Of a stretch of 64,000 nucleotides of DNA, positions 32,922 to 42,134 are shown piece after piece; the stretch's first letter is position 1; each line of letters starts with the position of its first letter. The notes below the pieces were generated by a model. It searched no databases, was not told where the DNA came from, and saw only the letters and a list, made by a program, of their open reading frames with translations. Origin of the DNA: [Scytonema hofmanni] UTEX 2349. GTDB taxonomy: Bacteria; Cyanobacteriota; Cyanobacteriia; Cyanobacteriales; Nostocaceae. The DNA is taken from the NCBI RefSeq assembly GCF_000582685.1, contig NZ_KK073768.1:2595130-2659129 (forward strand). The letters run 5' to 3'. A program made the translations under genes and the position numbers.

Positions 32922-33626
32922 TTAAGTTGTCCCAGCCGAATTCAAACTTTCTTCCGCTTCTACTTGCACCTTCTGCCCGATTTTTGGTTCAGTACCAACA
33001 AGCAAACGTTCAATATTAGCGCGGTGTCGCAAAATCACATACAATCCACCCGCGACACTAAACAAAATGTAAGGCAAAGGTTGATGTAAAAGTGTCATGA
33101 AAATTGGAACAGCTACAGCACCTACAATCGAACTCAAAGACACAATCCGCGATATCGCAATTACAACCGCAAATACTCCCGCTGTAGCCAAACCAATCTG
33201 CCAATTCATCGCTAATAAAATACCCAAACTGATCGCAACTGACTTCCCACCAGTAAACCCTAAAAAAATTGATTTACTGTGTCCTAATATCCCTGCTAAT
33301 CCAACTAAAATTACTATCCACGGTTGCCATAAATTCGCATCTACCGTTGGGGGGATAAAGTTTTGTAAAGGCGCATAATTAAATAATGAGTAAGCCAGAG
33401 CGATCGCTAATACTCCCTTGAAAGCATCAATCAGTAAAACAATCGCTCCTGGCACTTTACCTAAAGTTCTTAACACATTAGTTGCCCCAGTTGAACCAGA
33501 ACCAACTGAGCGAATATCAATACCTTTCAACTGCTTGACTGCGATGTAACCAGTGGGAAACGAACCCAGCAGATAAGCTACAATCACAATCGCTCCGCAC
33601 AAAGTCAACCAAATAGCCATAAACAA
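32922..33626 (-). CDS. plsY: Glycerol-3-phosphate acyltransferase PlsY
   Basis: The product has 234 residues with about five transmembrane segments. The three conserved motifs are 'GSFPTGYI', 'GSGSTGATNVLRTLGK' and 'GHSKSIFLGFTGGK'. PlsY moves an acyl group from acyl-phosphate to glycerol-3-phosphate, the first step of phospholipid synthesis, in the inner membrane. The family's usual length is about 200, so the C-terminal tail is slightly long. It starts 115 bp after the DUF3086-type gene, with GTTAGTT heptamers between. Confidence 0.95.
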   Translation of the reverse strand: MFMAIWLTLCGAIVIVAYLLGSFPTGYIAVKQLKGIDIRSVGSGSTGATNVLRTLGKVPGAIVLLIDAFKGVLAIALAYSLFNYAPLQNFIPPTVDANLWQPWIVILVGLAGILGHSKSIFLGFTGGKSVAISLGILLAMNWQIGLATAGVFAVVIAISRIVSLSSIVGAVAVPIFMTLLHQPLPYILFSVAGGLYVILRHRANIERLLVGTEPKIGQKVQVEAEESLNSAGTT

Positions 33627-33738
33627 TATTTGTTAGTTGTTAGTTTTTAGTTGTTAGTTGTTATTTGTTAGTTGGTAGTTGTCAAAAATTACTATTATCC
33701 ACTAATTTCCCTAGAGACGTTCCAACGGAACGTCTCTA
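33627..33738. repeat. TTGTTAGT heptamers and an inverted GAGACGTTCC palindrome
   Basis: 33627-33680 holds TTGTTAG / TTTTAGT units. 33712-33738 is TAGAGACGTTCC-AA-CGGAACGTCTCTA, a hairpin three bases from the 3' end of the DUF3086-type gene, suitable as its terminator. Confidence 0.85.
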
Positions 33739-33741
33739 CTG

Positions 33742-34983
33742 TTAATAGTCATCATCAGAATTTCGCATCATTTTCGGGTCAGGAGCAAACGCTAACCAAA
33801 GAGGAAATTGTAACAAGCCTAAACTAATTTGCTCTTCAGAATCGTCAATTATGATTAAGGGTAGTTGATTTGCTTTTGTCAAGCGATCGGCTTTTTGCGC
33901 CAGCGCTTCCGCTGTTTCAAATAATACCATGCCTTTGTCTGGTCCGAAATCTGGGCGACCGATTCCTAGACAGTCTTGCAAGCCGCGCCGCCAGTCACCT
34001 AAGCGTTCTGGTGTATTTGCTAATACCAAAGTTCGGAGGCGATCGCCATACAATTTGTGTAATATCGAAATCACCGCTGAGGAAATCAGAATATTTTGCA
34101 ATCGGCTATTCATCGTTCGCAAAGCACCGCGTCCCCCTTGGCTGAAAAACCAGTTAGAAACTCGTTCGGCATGTACCGGCTCAAAAGTACGGCGCAGTTG
34201 CCAAGCCGGTCCATAATAATCTGGTTTGGTGCGGTATTGGTCAATTAAGCGGCGAATTTGCTTTGTGGTATCTTGAAACTGTTGTTGGGCAAATTGAGGC
34301 GTTCCTGGCTCAATATCTACTGATTTAGCCTCTTTTACACTTACTTTTTCTCGTTCTCTAACAGTCGGCATTAATTGCAACTGCTCTGCTGCTGATGCCA
34401 AATCTTGTAAACTACCAGTCAGATAATCTTTAAAACCCTGTACCCGGATTGCCAAATCTTGAGAAGCACCGGCAAAAGTGGTTCGCATTTCGTTGCGAAT
34501 GCGTTCTTGACGCCTTTCCAATTGTTCTACAGAAATTTGTAGCGCTTGTTTGCGTTGTTCTAATTGCGTCAAGGCTTCTTGCACTACTTTTCCCATAGTT
34601 ATTTGGGTATCACTCACTTGCGCTTGAAGAGTTTTATAAGAAATTTGCAAGTTAGCTATTTCTTCTTTGAGCGCTAGTTCAGTACGCTGCAATTCTGCTA
34701 CTCGTTGCGCTGTTGACTCTACAAGTGAATTATCTTTTGAGGCTTCTATTTCTGACTCTAATGCGGTTGCTGCGGATGAATTTTCTGTTGGTTCAACAGT
34801 CAGATTTTGCGCTTGCGGATTTGTAGGCAAATCTAAATTTGAGTTTTCTTGTGTTTGTGTTTCACCCTCTAACTCAACAGGTGAGTTTTCTGGATGTTCA
34901 ACTACAGGATTTTGTTCTTGTTTTTCCATTAATGACTCATTAATAGGTTCTGGAGTTTGAGATTCCTCAGGGTTCATAAACAA
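33742..34983 (-). CDS. Cyanobacterial coiled-coil protein (DUF3086 type)
   Basis: The product has 413 residues. An acidic, Gln/Pro-rich N-terminus (1-85) leads into a long coiled coil (about 90-200, 'VAELQRTELALKEEIANLQI'). A conserved globular end (about 240-410) has 'YYGPAWQLRRTFEPVHAERV' and 'LGDWRRGLQDCLGIGRPDFG'. I recall this as DUF3086, found beside plsY and DUF3119 in cyanobacteria. The function is unknown. The order here agrees with that memory. Confidence 0.75.
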   Translation of the reverse strand: MFMNPEESQTPEPINESLMEKQEQNPVVEHPENSPVELEGETQTQENSNLDLPTNPQAQNLTVEPTENSSAATALESEIEASKDNSLVESTAQRVAELQRTELALKEEIANLQISYKTLQAQVSDTQITMGKVVQEALTQLEQRKQALQISVEQLERRQERIRNEMRTTFAGASQDLAIRVQGFKDYLTGSLQDLASAAEQLQLMPTVREREKVSVKEAKSVDIEPGTPQFAQQQFQDTTKQIRRLIDQYRTKPDYYGPAWQLRRTFEPVHAERVSNWFFSQGGRGALRTMNSRLQNILISSAVISILHKLYGDRLRTLVLANTPERLGDWRRGLQDCLGIGRPDFGPDKGMVLFETAEALAQKADRLTKANQLPLIIIDDSEEQISLGLLQFPLWLAFAPDPKMMRNSDDDY

Positions 34984-35065
34984 TAGTGCAATATATAGAT
35001 AGGAGTGATATTACAATTCATATCATGTCGGTTTAATTAACAGTAATAAAAACATCGCAACCTTG

Positions 35066-35094
35066 GTAGAGACGTTCCGGCGGAACGTCTTTAC
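35066..35094. repeat. GAGACGTTCCGG palindrome
   Basis: GTAGAGACGTTCCGGCGGAA followed by CGTCTTTAC, one mismatch from the copy at 1170. It lies between the DUF3119-type and DUF3086-type genes. Nearby, 35150-35200 has TTGACTT heptamers. Confidence 0.85.
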
Positions 35095-35207
35095 ATTGTA
35101 AGTAATTTACCAGACATGATATCACTTGCGATCGCAGTCATGATTTAAGAGTCAATGGTTAATGCACTTTTGACTTTTGACTGTTGACTTTTGACTTTAC
35201 ATCAGAA

Positions 35208-35594
35208 CTAAATACGTGGACAACGTTCTTCTAGACAAGTTTTTAGGGTGTTGGGGTCAAATATAATCGGCAAAAAGTGAATACTTTTGACTTCTTTAAA
35301 GTAAAACAATATAGGAACCCCATTCCAGAAGATACGCCAATTTTGCCATTCTTGGTAAGGAAAGCGGCGAATTAATTTTTCACCTCTATAAACATCTAAG
35401 TCTGTGGTGGTAAATTGCAAACGCAGAGTTACTGCTTGAAACATGAGAAACAAGCCAAAAAGGGCGATCGCACCTGCGGCTATCGGTTGTACAAAAATCA
35501 GAGGAATGGCAGCAATAACCAACACTACAGGTATATTGTAACTAGGCTTAAGTTCTACGGATGATGCTGCGTATTGAGCATAGGTTCTGGTCAC
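35208..35594 (-). CDS. Small membrane protein (DUF3119 type)
   Basis: The product has 128 residues. Two close hydrophobic segments (about 22-55, 'IPVVLVIAAIPLIFVQPIAAG') are followed by a PH-like beta-rich part ('TDLDVYRGEKLIRRFPYQEW'). I recall this as DUF3119, encoded next to the MlaE-type permease in cyanobacteria. The function is unknown; a link to lipid transport is suggested by neighbours. Confidence 0.75.
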   Translation of the reverse strand: MTRTYAQYAASSVELKPSYNIPVVLVIAAIPLIFVQPIAAGAIALFGLFLMFQAVTLRLQFTTTDLDVYRGEKLIRRFPYQEWQNWRIFWNGVPILFYFKEVKSIHFLPIIFDPNTLKTCLEERCPRI

Positions 35595-35733
35595 AGTCTC
35601 AAATCCTGCTTTAATTTACTAGATATTATTCATATTCTAGGGCGGGGAGACACAATCGCGTACTACTTAATGCTCCCGTAGAACCTTTACGAGTCGTGAT
35701 GCGTAAAGCCCCCGTTTTCTAAACGGGGGAGTG

Positions 35734-36522
35734 TCAACCTAATCCCTTGCCGGTTCCTTGAAACATTAACCAAGAAAGAAAGAAGTTGAGCACAAATATC
35801 ATCAACAAAGCGGTAACAACCGCAGTTGTAGTTGATTGTCCCACTCCTTTGGCTCCTCCGGTTGTCGTCATCCCCCAACTGCAACCAATAACGGCAATTA
35901 AAACTCCAAAGCAAGCTGCTTTAATCAAAGCGCTACAAATATCCCAAATGCCGAGAAAGTTACGAGCGGAGTCTAAAAATGCCGTTTCCGAGAGGTTGTA
36001 TATATTCGTGACAATTATCAATCCTCCCAACATACCTGTGACTAAAGACAAAATAGTTAAAATTGGCAGCATGAAGCCGCAAGCAATTACGCGGGGAATA
36101 ACTAGATAATCAATTGGATCGGTTTTTAACATTAGCAAGGCATCAATTTGTTCTGTGACGCGCATAGTGCCGATTTCCGCTGCAAATGCCGAACCGACTC
36201 GTCCTGCCAAAATCACCGCTGTCAGCACTGGTGAGAGTTCTCTTGTTAAGGCGATCGCCAACACTCCGCCGACGACGTTTCCTGCCCCAAAATTGATAAA
36301 CTCCCGCGCTACCTGGATGGTAAACACCGCACCTACAAAAACAGCCGTCAATAAAGCAATGAAGAGCGAATCGGGTCCAACCGCTGCCATTTGCTCTAAG
36401 GTGTTGCGCCGATGGATTTTGCCCCTAATTAGGTGAACTAATACTTGTCCACCTAAAAGAATTGCCGCCAGCAATCGCTGACTCCATACTCCTAAGCTGA
36501 ATTTGGATGTAGTCTTGCTCAA
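35734..36522 (-). CDS. mlaE: MlaE-type lipid ABC permease
   Basis: The product has 262 residues with five to six transmembrane helices. Family motifs include 'VFVGAVFTIQVAREF', 'SPVLTAVILAGRVGSAFAAE' and 'GTMRVTEQIDALLMLKTDPI', the last being the Mla permease signature. It would form the membrane channel of a lipid transporter between inner and outer membranes. The ATPase and MCE-domain genes are not in the window. It is followed by DUF3119-, DUF3086-type genes and plsY. Confidence 0.92.
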   Translation of the reverse strand: MSKTTSKFSLGVWSQRLLAAILLGGQVLVHLIRGKIHRRNTLEQMAAVGPDSLFIALLTAVFVGAVFTIQVAREFINFGAGNVVGGVLAIALTRELSPVLTAVILAGRVGSAFAAEIGTMRVTEQIDALLMLKTDPIDYLVIPRVIACGFMLPILTILSLVTGMLGGLIIVTNIYNLSETAFLDSARNFLGIWDICSALIKAACFGVLIAVIGCSWGMTTTGGAKGVGQSTTTAVVTALLMIFVLNFFLSWLMFQGTGKGLG

Positions 36523-36569
36523 AGTTTACAAGTTAACTCAGTAACTGCCTTAAGAATAGCGAAAGTCAG

Positions 36570-36640
36570 TTATTTGTAGTTAGTGGTTGGTGGATAGTGG
36601 TTAGTGGTTGGTGGTTGGTGGTTAGTGGTTGGTGTTGTCA
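36570..36640. repeat. GTGGTTG/GTTAGTG heptamers
   Basis: GTTAGTG, GTTGGTG and GATAGTG units are tandem. They occupy the first part of the 385-bp gap 36523-36907; the rest of the gap shows no gene. Confidence 0.85.
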
Positions 36641-36907
36641 TAAAGGATCATCTCCCCCACTTGGGCGGAATATTAACTTAGCTTAAAGCTCCTCTCAGAA
36701 TATTAAGCGCGTCTGAGGTTGCTTGTGAGGCAATTAAATGCGGCAATTTTTGATGGAAAGCTTTATTTTTCGAGGGTTCTAGGAAACTTAGGTATTATCG
36801 ATGCTCTTACCATCTAGTAAAACTAGTAGATAATTATTTTAATGAAAACTTAAGATTTTTGACATATTGTCTGTGGGAGGGCGATCGCACTTATTGTAGA
36901 AAGTGAC

Positions 36908-37252
36908 ATGCAGGTATATAGCTTTTACCGATTCACTTACGGAGCCTGTCCGAAGATGACTATTTTTACTAACTTTCTCCGCTCCCTGCTGCTGACGATT
37001 ATTTTTAGTTTTGTCGCTCCTTTGTTTCTGGTGGGCATTTGTTTGTTTTCTCTATCCCTCATTGGTAACTTTCCAGGTGTACAAGATGTGAGTCATGCGA
37101 TCGCACTCGCCATTATCCGTTTTCTTGCAACCTTTGGCAGTGGCACTCCCTTACGCGGAATATTTGTAATTTGTTTAACTTGTAGTTTCGTTGGTGCGCT
37201 ATTTGATACTTACGTTTACTATAGGTATCAAATTTTGCGAAGCGATTCTTAA
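36908..37252 (+). CDS. Small membrane protein of unknown function
   Basis: The product has 114 residues, with hydrophobic segments at about 24-55 and 90-107. ATG 36956 (17th codon) is an alternative start giving MTIFTNFLRSLLLTIIFSF. The short C-terminal tail is basic. I do not recognise the family. Confidence 0.55.
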   Translation: MQVYSFYRFTYGACPKMTIFTNFLRSLLLTIIFSFVAPLFLVGICLFSLSLIGNFPGVQDVSHAIALAIIRFLATFGSGTPLRGIFVICLTCSFVGALFDTYVYYRYQILRSDS

Positions 37253-37632
37253 GTGCGACAAACATCATTATTTGTTGGTAAATTGTATAACTTCTAAAAA
37301 ATATATAAAACAAAACTTGAAAAAGCTGCTAGTCCTTATCTGGAAAGGGATTGGTAAAATTTAATTATTATTTAAAAATTAATTTAAAAGTAACGCCTCT
37401 ACCCAAAATGCTGTCATCAAGGCTGCCTAAGCTTGATGGGTAAGACTTTCCCCCTTCCCCCTTCCCCTTTACCCTTTCCCCCTCGTTTGGTAAAGATACG
37501 CACAGAATCACAAAAATTCAATTAAAATGCCGATAGCACTGCGGCTTGCTCGTTGTTATTTATATAAATTCATCGGGTCAGATGAGCGCTGGGCATTTTA
37601 TATTAAGTTTATAACGAGGTTTTTGACTGCTC
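37253..37632. other. 380-bp gap with low-complexity CCCTT run
   Basis: 37448-37485 has CCCCCTT / CCCCTTT repeats, and 'ATCAAGGCTGCCTAAGCTTGAT' lies just before. The sppA promoter must be here. No gene was found. Confidence 0.5.
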
Positions 37633-38454
37633 ATGGTATGGCCCTTTAAGCCCAAGTTTCGTAAACAAATTGCTCGGATTGAAATTACCGGAGCGATCGC
37701 CAGTGCTACTCGTAAACGTGTTTTAGAAGCCCTAAAAACTGTAGAGGAACGCAAGTTTCCCGCATTGCTGCTACGCATTGACAGTCCTGGTGGTACAGTA
37801 GGAGATTCCCAAGAAATCTACAGCGCCCTAAAGCGTTTGCGTGAAAAAATCAAAATTGTCGCTAGTTTTGGTAATATTTCCGCTTCTGGCGGTGTCTATA
37901 TCGGTGTGGGAGCCGAACACATCGTTGCTAACCCTGGTACAATTACGGGTAGTATCGGTGTAATTTTGCGCGGCAATAACTTGGAACGCTTGCTAGAAAA
38001 AATCGGTGTTTCCTTTAAGGTCATCAAGTCCGGTCCCTACAAAGATATTTTGTCATTCGACCGGGAACTGACTGAACCAGAAGAAAACATCCTGCAAGAG
38101 TTAATTGACACAAGTTACCAACAGTTTGTGCAAACAGTAGCCGAAGGACGGAATTTAGCCGAAGAAACTGTAAGAAGTTTCGCCGATGGTCGAATTTTTA
38201 CCGGACAGCAAGCTTTAGAGTTGGGTGTTGTTGACCGACTGGGAACAGAAGAAGATGCGCGACGTTGGACAGCAGAACTAGTTGGTCTTGACCCTGAAAA
38301 AACACTCACTTACACCTTAGAAGAACCTAAACCCTTATTGAGTCGCTTGCTACCAGGAAGCGCTCAGGTTTCGTCAGTACTAAAGGCTAGGATTGATTGG
38401 ATGGAATTTGAAATGTCCACCAGCGGTCAGCCTTTGTGGTTGTATCGACCATAA
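37633..38454 (+). CDS. sppA: Signal peptide peptidase SppA
   Basis: The product has 273 residues, the short form. The region 'LRIDSPGGTVGDSQEIYSAL' and 'FGNISASGGVYIGVGAE' carry the fold marks, with the catalytic Ser in 'SASGG' and a Lys in 'VIKSGPYKD'. It cuts left-over signal peptides at the membrane. There is no clear N-terminal transmembrane helix. The gene is followed by heptamer repeats and aroH. Confidence 0.92.
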   Translation: MVWPFKPKFRKQIARIEITGAIASATRKRVLEALKTVEERKFPALLLRIDSPGGTVGDSQEIYSALKRLREKIKIVASFGNISASGGVYIGVGAEHIVANPGTITGSIGVILRGNNLERLLEKIGVSFKVIKSGPYKDILSFDRELTEPEENILQELIDTSYQQFVQTVAEGRNLAEETVRSFADGRIFTGQQALELGVVDRLGTEEDARRWTAELVGLDPEKTLTYTLEEPKPLLSRLLPGSAQVSSVLKARIDWMEFEMSTSGQPLWLYRP

Positions 38455-38527
38455 ATGGTCAAAGGTCAATTGTCAAAGGTCAAATGACTCTTGACTAATG
38501 ACTCTTGATTAATGATTAATGATTAAT
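38455..38527. repeat. GGTCAAA/TGACTCT/TGATTAA heptamers
   Basis: Tandem AGGTCAA, TGACTCT and TGATTAA units run up to the ribosome-binding site of aroH. Confidence 0.85.
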
Positions 38528-38543
38528 GAAGGAGGAAATTGGC

Positions 38544-38915
38544 GTGGAGTGGCGAATGCGGGCAATTCGCGGAGCAACAACTGTTGCCGAAAATACCGTT
38601 GAGGCAATGCGTGAAGCGGTTATAGAACTGTTAGATGAACTGGAAAAACGGAATCACCTACATCCAACAGACATGATTAGTGTTACTTTCTCAGTGACAC
38701 AGGATTTGGATGTTATTTTTCCGGCGGCGATCGCACGATCTCGTCCTTGTTGGGATAATGTAGCAATGTTAGATGTGCAGCAAATGCACGTTGAGGGTAG
38801 CTTGCAACGTTGCGTCCGTTTTTTAGTTCACGCTTACCTGCCACCCTCCGAGCCAATTCACCATATCTATTTGCGTCACGCTGCTAACTTGCGTCCAGAC
38901 TGGAGTTTGACCTAA
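38544..38915 (+). CDS. aroH: Monofunctional chorismate mutase, AroH type
   Basis: The product has 123 residues from GTG 38544, eight to nine bases after AAGGAGGA. 'RAIRGATTVAENT', 'FSVTQDLDVIFPAAIAR', 'GSLQRCVRFLVHA' and 'HIYLRHAANLRPDWSL' follow the B. subtilis AroH pattern. It turns chorismate into prephenate for Phe/Tyr synthesis. An ATG at 38526 would place the ribosome-binding site inside the gene and is rejected. Confidence 0.93.
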   Translation: MEWRMRAIRGATTVAENTVEAMREAVIELLDELEKRNHLHPTDMISVTFSVTQDLDVIFPAAIARSRPCWDNVAMLDVQQMHVEGSLQRCVRFLVHAYLPPSEPIHHIYLRHAANLRPDWSLT

Positions 38916-38991
38916 CTTCTCTAGTTAATTATAAACTTTTATTAAGCAAACGCTCCTAAACATAGTCAAAACTTCAGTCCTTAAAATCTTA

Positions 38992-39020
38992 GTAGAGACG
39001 TTCCGCCGGAACGCCTCTAC
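38992..39020. terminator. Palindrome between convergent aroH and crtR
   Basis: GTAGAGACGTTCCGCCGGAA then CGCCTCTAC, one mismatch in the stem. It lies four bases from the crtR stop and may terminate both genes. It is the same family as the copy at 1170. Confidence 0.7.
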
Positions 39021-39024
39021 GCTG

Positions 39025-39918
39025 TTATTCTACTTTTTTGTGATGAAAGTGAATACCTAAAAAGATGTCATAGACGAACTCGAAAAAGTCTTTCTTTTGT
39101 AAAAGTCCGGAAGTTTGATAACAACCTTTTTCATCCAAAAGGGGTTTCATCATATAATATGTTGGCTGGTAATTATACCAGGGAATAGAGGGCCACAAAT
39201 GATGAATTAGGTGGTAATTCTGTCCCATAATTAAAAGATTGAGAATTCGGTTGGGGTAAACTCTGGCATTTTTCCAGCGATCGCGCTCTTGATGAGGGCG
39301 ATGTGGTAGATAATCAAAAAATAATCCCAGTGCTAACCCAACTACCGCTGAAGGTATAAACCAAAAGTTGAGAACGTAACCCAAAAAGTGGTATTGAACT
39401 GAGATATAGAAAATTATTACCACAAACAACCGACTGAGAAACCATTCCAAAAGCTCATTTTTGCGCCACAGTTGCCGCTGAAAGAAAAATACCTCATGGT
39501 ATAAAAAGCGGACTGGTAGCAACCACAGCGGTCCCCCTGTAGAAACATAATGGTCTGGGTCGTTTTCTGGATCGTTCACATGAGCATGATGCTGCAAATG
39601 TACCCGCGTAAACACAGGAAAGGCAAAAACGAGCATCAAGGCACTGACATGTCCCAAAATGGCATTAATTACCCGGTTACGATGGGCAGATTGATGACAA
39701 GCATCGTGAATTACAGTGCCGGCTATATGCAAAGCGATCGTATTGACACTAAAGCACAGCCAGTGCTGCCATTGCCACAACCAGTAACCGAAGTTAGACA
39801 AAACAAACATTGTCACTGCCGTTAGCAACATTAGCAGCGTGGGATTAAAATCACCCGGAGGTGCTAAAAATTCCTTCGGTGGGACTGTCAGTGGCTTCTG
39901 TGCCTCCGACGTTACCAT
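39025..39918 (-). CDS. crtR: Beta-carotene hydroxylase CrtR
   Basis: The product has 297 residues from ATG 39918, six bases after AAGGAG; an ATG seven codons upstream would lie before this site. Desaturase-type His boxes are HDACHQSAH, HLQHH and 'NYHLIHHLW'. 'VPPKEFLAPPGDFNPTLLM' and 'HVNDPENDPDHYVSTGGPL' agree closely with Synechocystis CrtR as I recall it. It hydroxylates carotenoid rings to make zeaxanthin and related xanthophylls in membranes. Confidence 0.95.
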   Translation of the reverse strand: MVTSEAQKPLTVPPKEFLAPPGDFNPTLLMLLTAVTMFVLSNFGYWLWQWQHWLCFSVNTIALHIAGTVIHDACHQSAHRNRVINAILGHVSALMLVFAFPVFTRVHLQHHAHVNDPENDPDHYVSTGGPLWLLPVRFLYHEVFFFQRQLWRKNELLEWFLSRLFVVIIFYISVQYHFLGYVLNFWFIPSAVVGLALGLFFDYLPHRPHQERDRWKNARVYPNRILNLLIMGQNYHLIHHLWPSIPWYNYQPTYYMMKPLLDEKGCYQTSGLLQKKDFFEFVYDIFLGIHFHHKKVE

Positions 39919-39939
39919 TTTTAACTCCTTGTTAATCAA

Positions 39940-40262
39940 ATTTTGTAGTTACTACGATACAAACTCATTAATGATAAAGTTTTGTGTAGCAAGATTTATC
40001 CCCATTTTACGATATCTGTAACTGAATAAGGATATGATTCTCTCACAAACCCTTTAGGGGAAGATGAGGAGATGGGGAGATGAGGGAGATGAGGGAGATG
40101 AGGGAGATGGGGGAGAGGAATTTTGCCCAATGCCCATTGCCCATTGCCCATTGCCCAATGCCCATTATCATCTTCCCAAACTGCTTGGATATAGCAGCGA
40201 CTGAAATATAGATCAAGTTAACTTAGTATGACTCCCAGGATAGATCGCTAGATTCAGCTTAT
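39940..40262. repeat. Gap with GAGATGAGG and TGCCCAT repeats
   Basis: 40057-40118 has GATGAGG/GAGGGA tandem units; 40121-40160 has TGCCCAT/TGCCCAA units. No gene was found. The pyruvate kinase promoter must lie in 40160-40262. Confidence 0.75.
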
Positions 40263-42032
40263 ATGCAACTAAGAGATTCTCTACGCCGGACAAAAATTGT
40301 CGCTACGATTGGTCCTGCTACCAGCAGTCCAGAAATGCTCAAAGCTATTATTGAAGCTGGTGCAACGACGCTGCGGCTAAACTTTTCCCACGGTACTCAT
40401 GCCGATCATCAACGCAGTATTCGCTTAATTCGGCAAATTGCCTTTGAACTAAATCAGCCTGTGGGTATTCTTCAAGACTTGCAAGGACCAAAAATTCGTT
40501 TGGGTAAGTTTGAGAATGGATCTATAGTTGTGGCAAAAGGCGATCGCTTTACTTTGACAAATCGTCCGGTGATTGGCACGCAAGATATAAGCTGCGTCAC
40601 CTACGATTATTTAGCAGAGGAAGTCCCCCTTGGCGCAAAAATCCTTCTTGACGATGGACGAGTGGAAATGGTCGTGGAGGAAATTAACCGCGAAAAAGGC
40701 GATTTGCATTGTCGCATCACCGTGGCTGGTAAACTTTCTAACAGCAAGGGTGTAAACTTTCCCGGAGTTTACCTTTCAATTAAAGCGATGACTGACAAAG
40801 ACCGCGAGGATCTGATGTTCGGTCTAGACCAAGGTGTAGACTGGGTAGCACTTTCCTTTGTCCGCAATCCCCAGGACATGATAGAAATTAAAGAGCTAAT
40901 TTCTAGCATGGGTAAGCAAGTGCCAGTAATTGCCAAAATTGAAAAGCACGAAGCTATAGAACAAATGGAAGCAGTTCTGGCTTTGTGTGATGGTGTGATG
41001 GTGGCTAGAGGGGACTTGGGCGTAGAATTACCCGCAGAAGATGTCCCTATCCTGCAAAAGCGCCTGATTGCGACGGCAAATCGCATGGGAATTCCCATCA
41101 TCACCGCTACCCAGATGTTAGACAGTATGGTGAACAATCCCCGCCCAACTCGCGCCGAGGTGTCGGATGTAGCAAACGCGATTTTAGATGGCACGGATGC
41201 GGTGATGCTTTCTAATGAAACTGCGGTGGGTGAATACGCTGTGGAAGCTGTAGCAACTATGGCACGAATTGCCGAGCGGATTGAGCAGGAAGAAGCGCGA
41301 GAATCAAGTAATCGTCTCTCTAAAGATACCAGGCGATCGATTCCTAACGCCATCAGTCAAGCGGTGGGGCAAATTGCCGAGCAACTCGGAGCGGCAGCAA
41401 TTATGACTTTAACGCAAACCGGCGCAACAGCTCGCAATGTCTCCAAATTCCGTCCGCAAACACCGATTTTGGCTGTAACTCCTCACGTCAATGTGGCACG
41501 GCAATTACAGATGGTGTGGGGAGTAAAACCGCTGTTGGTACTAGAATTACCTTCCGCCGGTCAGACTTTTCAAGCTGCGATCAATGTTGCTCAAGAAAAT
41601 CAGCTTTTGTTTGAAGGGGATTTGGTGGTAATGACCGCCGGCACTCTCCAAGGAGTTTCTGGATCGACCGATTTGATTAAAGTTGAAGTCGTAACGGCAA
41701 TACTAGGTCAAGGAATTGGACTCGGACAAGGTTCCGTCAGCGGTCGCGCACGAGTCGGTAATAGTGGTTTGGATGTAAGTAACTTTAATCACGGAGATAT
41801 TTTGGTTGCCCCACGCACAAGTGCCGATTTTGTTGAAGCAATTAGAAAAGCCGCAGGTATTATTACTGAAGACGAGGGTCTAACAAGTCACGCTGCGGTG
41901 ATTGGCTTGCGTCTGGGTGTGCCGGTGATTGTTGGTGTGAAGAAAGCTACGCAAGTAATTCGCGATGGGGCGATTTTGACAATGGATATGCAACGGGGTT
42001 TAATTTACTCTGGGGCAGTGAGAACGCCTTAG
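40263..42032 (+). CDS. pyk: Pyruvate kinase with C-terminal PEP-utilising domain
   Basis: The product has 589 residues. The catalytic part (1-475) shows 'RRTKIVATIGPATSSPEM', 'LRLNFSHG', 'VIAKIEKHEA' (active-site Lys) and 'MVARGDLGVELP'. The extra 110 residues carry 'GIITEDEGLTSHAAVIGLRL', the phosphohistidine domain of PEP-utilising enzymes. This long form is known in Bacillus and cyanobacteria. It makes pyruvate and ATP from PEP and ADP. A hairpin follows the gene. Confidence 0.96.
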   Translation: MQLRDSLRRTKIVATIGPATSSPEMLKAIIEAGATTLRLNFSHGTHADHQRSIRLIRQIAFELNQPVGILQDLQGPKIRLGKFENGSIVVAKGDRFTLTNRPVIGTQDISCVTYDYLAEEVPLGAKILLDDGRVEMVVEEINREKGDLHCRITVAGKLSNSKGVNFPGVYLSIKAMTDKDREDLMFGLDQGVDWVALSFVRNPQDMIEIKELISSMGKQVPVIAKIEKHEAIEQMEAVLALCDGVMVARGDLGVELPAEDVPILQKRLIATANRMGIPIITATQMLDSMVNNPRPTRAEVSDVANAILDGTDAVMLSNETAVGEYAVEAVATMARIAERIEQEEARESSNRLSKDTRRSIPNAISQAVGQIAEQLGAAAIMTLTQTGATARNVSKFRPQTPILAVTPHVNVARQLQMVWGVKPLLVLELPSAGQTFQAAINVAQENQLLFEGDLVVMTAGTLQGVSGSTDLIKVEVVTAILGQGIGLGQGSVSGRARVGNSGLDVSNFNHGDILVAPRTSADFVEAIRKAAGIITEDEGLTSHAAVIGLRLGVPVIVGVKKATQVIRDGAILTMDMQRGLIYSGAVRTP

Positions 42033-42054
42033 AACCTATCCCACTAATGCAGAA

Positions 42055-42085
42055 ACACCACCTTACTTAAAAAGTAAAGTGGTGT
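42055..42085 (+). terminator. Hairpin after pyk
   Basis: ACACCACCTTAC and GTAAAGTGGTGT can pair with one mismatch around a TTAAAAA loop, 22 bp after the stop. Confidence 0.65.
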
Positions 42086-42134
42086 ATAATTCCTAGAAAC
42101 TTTTGCGGAAACAGAATTTCATGGATTTTATGTT

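Noticed and set aside
40769..41353. 194-residue minus-strand frame
   Set aside because: It lies entirely inside the pyruvate kinase gene and has no sign of its own selection.
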